Below, one piece after another: positions 1 through 7,935 of a DNA stretch of 16,377 bases (position 1 is its first letter; every line of letters starts with the position of its first letter). Position numbers and translations under genes: made by a program. Under the pieces are notes generated by a model. It made no database searches and was not told where the DNA came from. It saw only the letters and a program-made list of their open reading frames with translations. Source of the DNA: Asterionellopsis glacialis (taxonomy: Eukaryota > Bacillariophyta > Plagiogrammaphyceae > Rhaphoneidales > Asterionellopsidaceae); assembly GCA_014885115.2 (NCBI GenBank), contig WKLE02002994.1, positions 2,510-18,886 of the forward strand. Reading direction: 5' to 3'.

Positions 1-390
1 CATCAACCATCGCCATTGTCCACACTCCCTAGCAATCGGTAAATAGAAGTGAGAGCCAGCAAGACCCATACGAACCCCCCCAAAAAGATATCTAGTTCAG
101 TCACTTTTTCCGGTCTCGTACATAGCAAAAATTCATTTTTCCGCACGGGTACATGAGCGCGTATAATGTACGTACGATAATAATGCTATAATATTGTTGC
201 GTAGAATACATCTCGAATATACGACTCGAAAATTTTCGTGAAGTTGAAAAAGGGGGTACGAAAGTATGCAATATTTTACAACATTTTTCGCCGGGAAATG
301 CCGGTCATTCTAAGCTATCAGCACTCACAAAATTCCACAGAAATCATTAAAATAACAAATAAAAAACTAAAATAAATTATATGTACTACC
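1..390. other. Left flank, no gene recognised
   Basis: No reading frame here resembles a known protein. The stretch is A/T-rich in its second half, with runs such as gaaaattttcgtgaa, but CpG is frequent: about 20 by eye in the first 303 bases. The next CpG after 303 is near 482. The left edge of the CpG-poor element island therefore falls between about 304 and 480. It may be the end region of a gene outside the window. Confidence 0.5.
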
Positions 391-393
391 CTA

Positions 394-636
394 GTTGAGA
401 TCTGTCATGGATTCTAAAAAAATTAGAAAACCACTTGGGTCAGCATTAGGGGCACCTTCTGGTGCTGGATTTACACCAATACGGCTCCCATCTTTGTCAC
501 AAATACCACTTTCTGCACGTGCTAGGAGGCATGCCCTGGTTTTATTTCCTTGACAAGCAAGAGCAGCAGCCTCTGTCTGTACTTGTCCATCATTATTTAC
601 ATCAAATGCCTCTACAAATGCATTAGCTGAATTCTT
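394..636 (-). pseudogene. Open frame of 81 codons, unidentified, no start codon
   Basis: On the minus strand a frame is open between TAA (637-639) and TAG (391-393). It has no usable ATG; the only Met is near the end. The product is Ala/Asn/Gly-rich and holds a DVNNDGQVQTE stretch that loosely resembles a calcium-binding EF-hand or dockerin loop, plus three cysteines. I do not recognise a family. It lies directly downstream, in reading direction, of the tyrosine-recombinase relic. It could be that element's tail, or an exon entered through an acceptor such as the ttcag at 629-633, or the edge of another decayed element. Function is unknown. Confidence 0.35.
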
Positions 637-689
637 TTAGCACAAGAAAGGTATTCAAATACTGATGTGACGTGCTTGACAATCACAAT

Positions 690-1553
690 CCCACTCCACT
701 CATAGGGGTTGGCAAAACAATTCCAAGGTACCTTTGTCTATCTTTCTTCCCCTTCCTGCTCCTCTTTGCTGTGGGCAAAGTGGATCCCTACCAAATCAGT
801 TCTCCATATGAGGTGTTTAACACAAATCTTGGAAGTTGAATCTCCCCGACAAGCCAAGTTCCATGTGCACACAGAGTACACACCTGCAAAAAATGACTCA
901 GGGGTCCCTTTTACACCACCCATTGAACTTCTTGTGCAAGGCAAAGGTAAGTTCCTGTTTTCCATCCTCTATGTTTCCTTCACCAGCTTGTCTAGCTTCA
1001 TTGGCAGTACACTTGACTCCCTTTCAGATTTCAGAAATATCTTGAAAGCAGTCATTGTCCAATTTATAGCTGTATTTAAAAACAAAATGAAATTGCTGAT
1101 TGCATGCTCTTATACCCTTGTGGTTTATATAAACTACCATCCTTCTTTCTTTTGTTGCATAAATAATTTCCCACAACATCAGCAGTTATCATGTCAGGTT
1201 TGATTGTTGTGCATCTGATGAAGGGCCTCAAAAATTTATTCAAGTAATACGTTGATTTCCATGTTTGCTTTTCTGTATCAGTGAGCCTGTCCTTGTCCCA
1301 TCTCCTACAGATTCTCATGGGGAAGGGAGAGCTTGCATAAAGCTCTGTCAGATAGTCAAAAAAATCAGTATCAAGAATAGACTTGTACTCAGAATGAAAA
1401 AAAGCTACAGGATAAAATGCTTGTTCTTGAGCTCATGCTTGTAAAATATGTTGTTAGAACTTGCATTTTTTTTACATCTTCAAAATTCATTTTAGAACAA
1501 ATCTCCTCCAAACTTAGCTGTTCAAAAATGTCCCTTGTGCTTGTTTTATTGCA
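690..1553 (-). pseudogene. Decayed tyrosine recombinase / integrase-like element protein
   Basis: Family-like segments occur in the right order on the minus strand, broken by frameshifts and stops. From 1553 to 1389 a frame contains LEEICSKMNFEDVKKM. From about 1432 to 1076 a frame of about 118 codons carries a helical core-binding-like region, with WKSTYYLNKF, KRKKDGSLYKPQGYKSM and an SAISF end. Around 960-1070, in another frame, is GKQELTFALHKKFNGW. From about 945 to 738 comes VCTWNLACRGDS, which matches the box I region with the catalytic Arg, followed by FAHSKEEQEGE. Near 690-735 another frame has CFANPYEW. Similar proteins with a WNL-x-CR box and a FAH-x-K-x-DQEGE motif are common in diatom mobile DNA (family knowledge, from memory). 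The C-terminal His-x-x-Arg and Tyr boxes were not found, so the copy is truncated and inactive. A Crypton-type assignment is only a guess. Confidence 0.6.
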
Positions 1554-1723
1554 TTAGGATACAGAGGCCTGTGTTTTTATCTTAAACCGCATTGATTTGT
1601 TCTTCTTGGGGGGTTCTTGGAGGTGTAGTAGTTGTAGTTGCACAAATTGTGGTATTTACAACTTTTTTTTTTGTTCACATTCAAAACAACAATGACAATT
1701 ATTATAGGAGCCATCTCCTACAA

Positions 1724-1760
1724 TTTTGACCCCACATATGGCATGTATGTGGAGTCAAAA
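1724..1760. repeat. Hairpin with 15-bp arms
   Basis: Arms 1724-1738 (ttttgaccccacata) and 1746-1760 (tatgtggagtcaaaa) pair at 14 of 15 positions around a 7-base loop. It lies in the gene-free stretch between the recombinase relic and the Ty3 relic. It could be a leftover element end or a transcript stem-loop. Confidence 0.6.
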
Positions 1761-2400
1761 ATCAGGGCACTTGTGTATTGAGGCTGCTGGGGTGCCAAGA
1801 ATGCACTGGCTTCCAGCGGCACATTCCATTATCAATACCAACATGCCAAGATAATTCTGAGAAAATGAGAGAAAAACAAAAGATAATTTGTGCATACAGT
1901 ATCAACCCTACCAATGATGGGAGTCATGTGTGTGCATGTTTAGCATAGCTTAGGAGTTGAGCCAATGGTATACTCTGCTAAATCCTCCTGTCATTCCCTT
2001 TCAGAAGGCAAAGAAGGAGAGGTCAAAGTCAAAAGACAATGACAAGACTTTACAAGTTCATCAATGTGCACATCAACCATTCTGATCAATTTTCTGATCA
2101 AGAAACTATTGAGAAAAGGGTTGAGCAATTTGAAGATGCCATCCTGAAGAGTGGATCCAGTGGCAAATTGGATTCACCCAAGGAGAGCTCAACTACCCCT
2201 TGAGAAAGGCATTTGCCAAGACTCCAATGGCGTTCACACTTTTGTGAGGTCCAAGGGATTTGCCAAGACTCCAATGGCGTTCACACTTTTGTGAGGTCAG
2301 TATGCAAGGCAGCTCTTTCAACCTGCAAATGCCAACTGCTGCCAGAGCAAAAAAGCAAGTTTGAAAAAGTCACATCAAAAGGATCCAAAAGCTTTCTTTG
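1761..2400. other. Gene-free link between element relics, possibly leader or N-terminal Gag of the Ty3 element
   Basis: From about 2042 a plus-strand frame reads in a coding-like way (TRLYKFINVHINHSDQF) and stops at TGA 2202-2204. It may be remote N-terminal Gag, but I cannot match it. No long terminal repeat or primer-binding site could be identified. The rest shows no gene. Confidence 0.35.
2211..2298 (+). repeat. 47-bp tandem duplication
   Basis: The unit beginning atttgccaagactccaatgg at 2211 recurs at 2258. The first 41 bases are identical, to gaggtc. The period of 47 is not a multiple of three, so it would shift any frame crossing it. It looks like a recent slippage event in the Gag region, because the two copies have not diverged. 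Confidence 0.9.
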
Positions 2401-2422
2401 AACTTGTGCTAAAAATGGCATA

Positions 2423-2765
2423 GGAGAGAATTTCTTCTTGTCCAAACATACCACCAAGCAGCAGAAGAACTATCTTTGCTACCACCTGGCCATGACAAGC
2501 AAGTTTGCTCTTCATGAGTGTGTCACAAGGCTTTGCCAGTTGAATGAATATTTGCCATATTTCCCAATGGATTATCACATCAAAAATATTCAAAAATTTG
2601 ATGATGGTGAACTCATTGAAATTCTCAGCAGGGCAAACAATTAAGTGTCTATCTGCCCTTTTGGTTAGCAGTCTCAACCCACACAATTTGTTATTGGAAG
2701 AGACCATAGACTATTTTGAGAAACTTGAAGTTTACAACAATATCAGCCAATCATGTGCTCTCTAA
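2423..2765 (+). pseudogene. Gag capsid-like fragment of the Ty3/gypsy relic
   Basis: Gag forms the particle shell around the element RNA. Two frames carry the match. The frame open to 2644 has KNYLCYHLAM, then RLCQLNEYLPYFP and DDGELIEILSRA. The frame from about 2640 to 2765 continues with SLNPHNLLLEETIDYFEKLE. Gag proteins of diatom and oomycete Ty3 elements have this order: a conserved x-N-x-YLPYFP segment, then an acidic DDE-L-x-EIL helix, then a SLEE-x-VDYFE-like helix (from memory). A frameshift near 2640 separates the pieces, and a second shift near 2720 moves into the downstream frame. The N-terminal part is not recognisable. Confidence 0.7.
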
Positions 2766-3318
2766 CTCTAAAAAGCTTGCAAAGCCTATGAAAGATTGCA
2801 TGTGTTACAGAAACAAAAAGAATTCTGATCATTCTAACAACAAGCAAGACCGGAATACACCTCAGTGCACTCACAAGTGGTGCAGCAACTGTCATATGAA
2901 CAACTGTCACAATTCTGAATGTACTGCAGACAAATCAAAATCAAAGAATGCTTGTAATAATACTAAGATGTACACAAAAGAGCAGGTGAATGCAATGATC
3001 AACTCCTTGACGCTATCAAAAAATAGTACTAAGAAAAAGAAACATAAAATCCAGTATGATTTGGATTCATCCAATGAAAATGTACCCAGCATGTACTTTA
3101 TGCAGCATACTAATAATAAACATAAAAATAGTAGTGATGATGTTAGCAATTACTATGAGCCTACCTCATATACTGACTCAAACCTTTTTCCTATTGTAGA
3201 ACAATTGTACAATATGCTAAACAGCCAGCATCCCACCAAAAAGGCTAAATCCAACCATCACACTACTGAAGTAGTAGGCAAAATTATCAACCAAGATGAT
3301 GAGTTAGATCCTATGTGA
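2716..3318 (+). pseudogene. Gag C-terminal / nucleocapsid part of the Ty3/gypsy relic
   Basis: This is an open stretch of 200 codons ending in TGA at 3316-3318. The residues are Asn-, Lys- and Ser-rich. It has an HKWCSNCHMNNCHNSEC cluster with spacing C-x2-C-x5-H-x3-C, close to the CCHC zinc knuckle (C-x2-C-x4-H-x4-C) that binds element RNA. The same frame continues without a shift into the protease segment, as in elements with fused Gag and Pol. The TGA comes four codons before the protease active-site triplet. I read it as decay rather than programmed readthrough, because other stops follow. The first residues overlap the end of the capsid frame, so the Met at 2716 is not a real start. Confidence 0.65.
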
Positions 3319-3615
3319 ATCCTACTAAACACTGGTACTACAACAACAATCATCCTAAAGAATTTTGTTAAACATGGGAAGGCCAGTATGTACAAGAAAC
3401 CTAAACCCATGCAACATCACACCATGAGTGGTAACTTTATCACTAAGCAAAAAACAAGGGTAAATTATACCCTCCCAGAGTTCACCAACAAGAATATTAT
3501 CATCTGGTCTTGCCATGTTGATGAAAGAACTAACTAAGCAGATGCCAAATATGATGTGATCGTCACAAGCAATTTAATGCAGTTGCTGGGCATGCATATC
3601 CTTTTTAGTAGTTAA
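3319..3615 (+). pseudogene. Retropepsin-like protease segment, active-site Asp replaced by Asn
   Basis: In the frame of the preceding Gag segment comes LLNTGTTTTIILKNF. This matches the retropepsin active-site strand, where the family has Asp-Thr-Gly; here the Asp codon is AAC (Asn). About 80 codons later, YDVIVTSNLMQLLGMHILFS matches the second conserved block of the fold (usually a Y-D-x-I-x-G-x-DLM-x-x-LG pattern). Stops at 3535-3537 (TAA) and 3613-3615 (TAA) break it. It would cleave the Gag-Pol precursor if intact, but this copy cannot. Confidence 0.65.
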
Positions 3616-3875
3616 ACAATATCATGGGAAGGTAACAAGCTACTGATGAAAAATCATGGCAAGGTCTCAGACCCTGCACAAGCAGAAGTGATATATCACA
3701 TGGCTGTCCAGCCACCTGTCCTCAAGGTCAAGGAAGCAGAACCATGCCAATCATCCATATTAGGCACTAATTATGAAAAAGTTGATTTAGGCACAGCTGC
3801 CCAGAAATGGACATACTTGACACATAACAAACAAAAAACAATGCTTAAGTATATTTTGAAGGAAAAATATATATA
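3616..3875 (+). pseudogene. RT N-terminal stub joined to integrase
   Basis: The same frame continues through the linker that precedes reverse transcriptase. ILGTNYEKVDL and LTHNKQKTMLKYILKEKY resemble the usual leader (an LT-x-EQK-x-x-L-x-x-LL-x-KY pattern before the RT fingers). No RT motif (the LPQG and YxDD blocks) and no RNase H motif follows. Within about ten codons the text changes to IYQRNFTNV, which resembles the stretch just before the integrase zinc-binding domain. I infer an internal deletion with its junction near 3840-3875. Confidence 0.6.
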
Positions 3876-4718
3876 CCAGAGAAACTTCACCAATGTGTCA
3901 TAGCATGGTATCATGAATACCTAGCACATCCAGGTGAAACACATACAGAAGCAACCATATGACAGCATTTTGCTTGGCCCAAACTAAGAACTCATGTAGA
4001 GAACTTCTATAAGACATATAAACAATGTCACTTATGTAAAAAGCAAAGTAAGAAATACAGACATTTACCCCTTAAAGAGGCTGAAATCCTGAAATGGGAA
4101 TGATTCTGTATAGACCTAATCGGAAAATATAATATCAAGTCTGATTCAGGTACACATACAGTACAATGTCTTACTATGATAGATCCTGCCAAAGGCTGGT
4201 TTGAAATCAAAGCAGTTAGAGACAAATCAGCTGACACTGTAATAGACACATTCCACTCTGCCTGGTTATGCCAGTATCCTTGTCCACAGTATATAGGCTA
4301 CAACAACAACTCAGAGTTTAAGAGTGTATTCAACTAAATGTAGTGAAACTTTGGACTTGAGAAAGAGCTGACCACTACTTATAATCCCCAATCAAACAAT
4401 ATCATAGAATGGGTAGTACATCAAGTTATAGGTAAATGGGTACATTAAGTTATAGGTAACTCCTTGCGTGCACTTGATATAAGTGAATCCGCCAATCCAC
4501 CTACTATAGGAGATGATGAACTGTGGGATAACATACTTAGTTCCATAGCATGGGCTATATGCAGTACCTATCATACTATGCTAGAAGCTACACCAGGACA
4601 ATTAGTATTTGGATGTGACATGCTACTACCAACTACATTTAAAGCTAATTGGGCATGTATCCATAATAAGAAACAAACCTTAATTAACCAAAATAACCAA
4701 AGAGAAAACCTGCAGTAG
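3876..4718 (+). pseudogene. Ty3/gypsy integrase relic (zinc-binding domain and catalytic core)
   Basis: Integrase inserts the DNA copy into the host genome. The zinc-binding part shows WYHEYLAHPGE (two His) and QCHLCKKQ (C-x2-C). The core shows the first Asp in FCIDLIGKY (codon 4113-4115). The block that should carry the second Asp reads GYNNNSEF, with Asn at 4302-4304. The Glu is in NPQSNNIIEW (4407-4409). Spacing is D-x62-N-x34-E, close to the family D,D-35-E. Two TGA codons (in EATI-stop-QHF and KWE-stop-FC) stand where relatives usually have Arg, and a further stop cluster lies at 4335-4346. C-terminal landmarks TTTYNPQ and ATPGQLVFG follow. This copy cannot be active. Confidence 0.8.
4409..4459 (+). 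repeat. Tandem duplication (27 + 24 bp) inside integrase
   Basis: 4409-4435 (atgggtagtacatcaagtta...) is followed at once by a 24-bp near-copy at 4436-4459 that lacks three bases and differs at one more. Both encode the VIG block just after the catalytic Glu (HQVIG, then H-stop-VIG), so one integrase motif appears twice. Confidence 0.85.
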
Positions 4719-4951
4719 GCAAGTTGCGAGACTCGCACGATATGTCAATCAACTCTAGTACAGACGGACCGTGATGCGATGACATCATGGACCAGATAGA
4801 TGTGATGACGTGAAGTCGCAAAGACGAATTGGTGAATTGTCGGGTATTTTTAGTTAAACTCTAAAATGGCTCATAATTTATTGACTCTAACAAACTCTAC
4901 TTCATTTTCAATATTTTCTATCACTTTTCACAATTGTTGTCAGCATAGTGC
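4711..4951. mobile_element. Probable ~240-bp insertion in the integrase C-terminal region
   Basis: Integrase reads through to RENLQ at 4715, then no frame matches until NHKWQHQEYSVGD near 4950, which relatives place only a few residues later. The hexamer aaaacc lies at both junctions (4705-4710 and 4952-4957), a possible target duplication. The first ~120 bases hold ten CpG, in an element otherwise almost free of them, and include the hairpin tgcgagactcgca. There is no coding potential and I find no clear terminal inverted repeat. It could be a short non-autonomous element or filler DNA. Confidence 0.55.
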
Positions 4952-5150
4952 AAAACCATAAATGGCAACACCAAGAATATTCTGTAGGTGACCAAGTTAC
5001 ACTAGAGAAGCCAGGAAAGGTAGCTAAGATGGACCAAGCTCATACAGGTCTTCATGAAGTTATTCAAGTATTTACGAATAATACAGTGCACATCTGTAGA
5101 GGCATTATAGAGAAGAGACAGTTAATATCTGCCGCGTGATGCCATACAGG
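4948..5150 (+). pseudogene. Integrase C-terminal GPY/F-like module
   Basis: The frame 4948-5139 gives HQEYSVGDQVTLEKPGKVAK and then HTGLHEVIQVFTNNTVHICRG. This is the SH3-like end of Ty3/gypsy integrases, which has a VGD-x-V-x-x-x-KPGK strand, a GPY-like turn (here TGLHEV) and an NGTV-x-I-x-RG strand. After IIEKRQ a frameshift is needed to reach VNICRVMPY, which resembles the usual last strand. In that frame the protein would end at a stop near 5180. Confidence 0.7.
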
Positions 5151-5189
5151 GAATGCACACAGGATAGTTCAGGAAGCAAATGAACTACA

Positions 5190-5700
5190 CTCCCTGTAGG
5201 ACACTCTTGAGGATGGCTGATTGATGCAGGGACAAGCAGACAGACTCCAACTTACCATTTACTAAATATTTCCTGAAACTTTTACTTCTTACTAAAAATG
5301 CCAGATCTTCTCTGGATTTTAAACTAAGCTCATAATTTACACCACCAAATAAAAGTCTTCTTATCTTTTGTGTGTTGTTTGTCTGATAGTTGTGTTGTGC
5401 CATTGTCAACACTAGTGGCATAGGGCACTCCCTACTTACTAGTAGCCCTAGAGATTCCCACAATACCTTCTTTTCCATCCCTATTCAAGAACAGAAACAA
5501 CCTGCATATCTGAATGGATCCAGAAGGTCAAGTGCAACCTTGCTATGGAAGCTCAACAATGTGCCCCTGACCACACATCAACATATCACTCAACATTTTA
5601 AGAAGTGCACTCAATGAGAAATGTATTTAAATGCACTCAAGTCCAATTAATGAAGTCACATAAGTAAAAATGTATAAAACCACCCATGTATTTAAGGGGT
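5190..5700. other. No recognisable gene, CpG-free element DNA
   Basis: Short frames exist on both strands (plus 5390-5617, minus 5185-5478), but neither shows a known motif and they overlap each other. Their composition matches the surrounding CpG-free DNA. The word tgcactcaa occurs twice (5606 and 5632). The region could hold the 3' end of the Ty3 element or an unrelated insertion. Confidence 0.4.
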
Positions 5701-5761
5701 AACCAGCCCAACCATAAAAATACTGCCAATACCTAGGTGGCAGTGGGTTACATGTGGCAAC

Positions 5762-5937
5762 CTCTGTTCCTGCAGGCAGTCACAGCAAATGTCTCTAGTA
5801 TTCTCTGCTCCTGCCAAGCAGTTACAGAGGATATTTCTGACATCCACTGTTCTTGCCTACAGTAATTGCAACAAATACCTATGGTATTCAATGCTCCCAG
5901 TTGCAATGGTTGAGGAGGAAATACCTATGGGCAGTGC
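5762..5937 (+). repeat. Four imperfect ~42-bp tandem repeats
   Basis: Units start at 5762 (ctctgttcctgc), 5803 (ctctgctcctgcc), 5845 (cactgttcttgcc) and 5889 (caatgctcccag), with spacing 41, 42 and 44. Each starts with a C-x-(A/C)TG(T/C)TC-like word and continues with a cag-tta-cag-like middle. Units 3 and 4 also share aaatacctatgg. Divergence shows that the array is old. It lies directly upstream of a TATA box. Confidence 0.7.
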
Positions 5938-6004
5938 AATCTTTATAAATAGAGGGTTTTCTCCCCAGTGGTTTTCCTCCCTCTACCTTAATATGACTAA
6001 CTAT

Positions 6005-6073
6005 TCCTAAGGAGTGAGAGTAGCTCATGGCATGCCATGTGATTCACTCATGCACTAGCTCTCATACTTAGGA
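6005..6073. repeat. Stem-loop downstream of the TATA box
   Basis: The left arm, starting tcctaaggagtgagag at 6005, pairs imperfectly with the right arm, which ends ctctcatacttagga at 6073. The arms are about 24 bases and the loop contains ggcatgcc. In the LTR reading it would fold in the R region of the transcript, just before AATAAA (6094-6099). Confidence 0.6.
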
Positions 6074-6209
6074 GCCAACCATGATGGACTCACAATAAAT
6101 ATTCAATTAATTACTAGTATAATATCTATATAATCCATTTTTTTAAAAACTCTCACCTGCTAGTGGTGGGTGCATCAACAAATTGTGGACATATCATCTA
6201 CCTTCAGTC

Positions 6210-6480
6210 TGTACACATCAATAAGCAATAATGTGTTGTAATGTCAAGCTTGAAATGTTGCTAATAAATAGTAAGCAATTTTGATCTTAAATGGCATGTA
6301 AACTGTTGCTCATGTGCCATATGTGAAATTTGATAAGTTTCTTATTGATGACATGATCACCATGTTCTTGTTTATTTAAGGAATTTGTAAGCAACATTGC
6401 AAAATTCAAGCTTGAAATTTTGCCTACCAATAAGCAACTCCAAGCTTGGCAAGAAAACATACTGTTGCTTATTGGGGTGT
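6210..6480. repeat. Cluster of inverted repeats built on caagcttg and aagcaac words
   Basis: 6399-6423 is a 25-base near-palindrome centred on caagcttg. 6427-6438 (ccaataagcaac) and 6464-6475 (gttgcttattgg) form a perfect 12-bp inverted repeat with a 25-base loop. Related words recur upstream at 6213-6290 (caataagcaataa, tcaagcttgaaatgttgc). No coding potential is seen. It may be the end of a foldback-type or other non-autonomous element. Confidence 0.6.
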
Positions 6481-7680
6481 GGGGACTGTAGTAACATCAG
6501 CCCAAATGCAAAAGGTTGGTTGTTGATTGTAATTGTAGGATATATCATGGTTGGTCAGAAATATGCATGCTCTGATTCTTTGTTCTGATTCCAGGAGATC
6601 CTGTATAGCAGTACCAGGTTTTACTATTGCTCCAAATTAGCCCAGAAACTGTTGTGTTGCATATAATAAGAAGGACATTTCCAGAAGGATCATCATGGTG
6701 GTAATATTAAAAGAAAACTACAACACATCATCTTACAATTATTTTCTCTCACTCTTAGGAGTTATGTGGTAGTAAGTGCATGTCTAAATTTGATTACTGT
6801 CCTCAAGTTACTGTCAAGTTTTTGCACTTTTATATTCAAAATTCAAACATGAATCATTCACTCTTTGTTAATTATGTTATCACTATTTTGGTTGTCATGA
6901 TAATGCTAGTAATATTGTCCTCTTGTAGACAGAAAGTGGTAGGCAACACCAATCTAGCATGAAAGGAAGCCTCCAGTAACAACAAAAACATAACTTTTAA
7001 ACAAAAACATTTATAGTTTTAGATAAAGTACATGTGGGGTGAGACACTTGGCAATTTTTTAACAAGGCAAATGGTGCAATGCTCTGGCAGCAAAGTATTT
7101 CAAGAATGATATCAGACTAGACAATAATAATGAATGATTTGAATGAATCTGATCCTCTCAGCATTTCCTCCACTTTAGGAATGTGGTCTTTTCTGCCTTC
7201 ACATGAGCATCTATATCGCCATCAGAAGAAAGCTCATAAATACTGGAGTTGGGAGGTGTTGCAGACCACCATTGTTCACTTAATTCTTCTATCTGCATTG
7301 TGTCTTATTCAAAGTGGTGAGCTACCATGGGTTTTCACTTTTCAGCTTCCACTTGCAAGAAGCAGACAAGCTGACTCTTCTATTGCTGTCTCTCAGATCT
7401 TTTTGTGTACATCTTACATTTAGGCGACAGTCGACCCTTGTTGTATTTTACCAGTTTGTAGCAGGTGTTGAGTATTTCGGGACAATGCATGTTCCCTGCA
7501 GCTGTCTGCAGCATCTGGCATTTCATGCATGTGCGGGAAGATATTATTAAAAGGGGAAAATGGTGCATTGTATGTTGAAGTAGAAAACAGTGTCCTCATT
7601 TTCATCGATGACCAGAAAGAGATTGACATCTTCTCTGTTCTTTCGTTTTAAAATCATTTAAGTACTCTACCACATTCGTA
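6481..7680. other. Gene-poor end of the CpG-depleted island
   Basis: No frame shows a recognisable motif. On the minus strand between about 7310 and 7150 a frame reads in a coding-like way (EELSEQWWSATPPNSS, then KTTFLKWRKC), with two stops just upstream. I cannot assign it, and it may be an element relic. CpG reappears at 7217 and becomes regular after about 7420, so the right edge of the depleted island lies there. Confidence 0.4.
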
Positions 7681-7935
7681 TAAAGCCTACGTACAATAAT
7701 AACAATGTACCTGGTAGGTTGGATGTTTAGAATTTCTTGTCCGGAACAACACAGACAAAAAAATATTGACGTAAATTCTTTTACGATCAGTAAACATGGT
7801 ACAAGTACCTGGTATATACCCAGGTACCTATACTGGTGTACCAGGTATGAGTTCAATCAAGGAAGGTTCCATAAATGTAAAAGGTTTTTGCTGGATTCCA
7901 TTTTCGACAAGGGCAGTAATCTTATCAATTACTTG

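Larger units (their letters stand above)
2405..5150 (+). mobile_element. Ty3/gypsy-type LTR retrotransposon relic lacking RT and RNase H
   Basis: The order Gag - zinc-knuckle-like region - protease - RT N-terminal stub - integrase - GPY/F-like end is that of a Ty3/gypsy element. The element is dead: there are several frame changes in Gag, in-frame stops at 3316, 3535, 3613 and 3901, and more stops in integrase. The RT and RNase H core (roughly 500 residues in the family) is absent, because the RT leader runs straight into the integrase N-terminus near 3840-3875. A second, CpG-containing piece interrupts integrase at ~4711-4951. No LTR pair could be found by eye, so the true ends are uncertain. 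Confidence 0.8.
5700..6137 (+). promoter_or_regulatory. LTR-like promoter block (solo or orphan LTR)
   Basis: In order there are imperfect tandem repeats (5762-~5937), a TATA box tataaata at 5944, a folded segment (6005-6073) and an AATAAA signal at 6094. This is the layout of an LTR with U3 enhancer repeats, core promoter, R stem-loop and poly(A) signal. No second copy is visible in the window, so it is either a solo LTR or belongs to an element whose partner has been lost. The boundaries, including the expected TG...CA ends and target duplication, could not be fixed. Confidence 0.45.

Noticed and set aside
709..1203. Plus-strand 164-codon frame
   Set aside because: It is antisense to the tyrosine-recombinase relic, whose minus-strand fragments show family motifs. 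The plus frame shows none.
2907..3149. Minus-strand 80-codon frame
   Set aside because: It is a hydrophobic shadow of the Lys/Asn-rich Gag segment on the plus strand.
3316..3318. TGA between Gag and protease as a programmed readthrough stop
   Set aside because: Further stops in the same frame (3535, 3613, 3901) and frameshifts elsewhere show general decay. No readthrough context was recognised.
5185..5617. Overlapping frames on both strands (minus 5185-5478, plus 5390-5617)
   Set aside because: No motif, no homologue recognised, and they overlap each other in element DNA.
1400..6137. A matching LTR pair around the Ty3 relic
   Set aside because: I compared the upstream DNA (1400-2050) with 5150-6137 by eye and found no shared block. 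A dot plot would be decisive.
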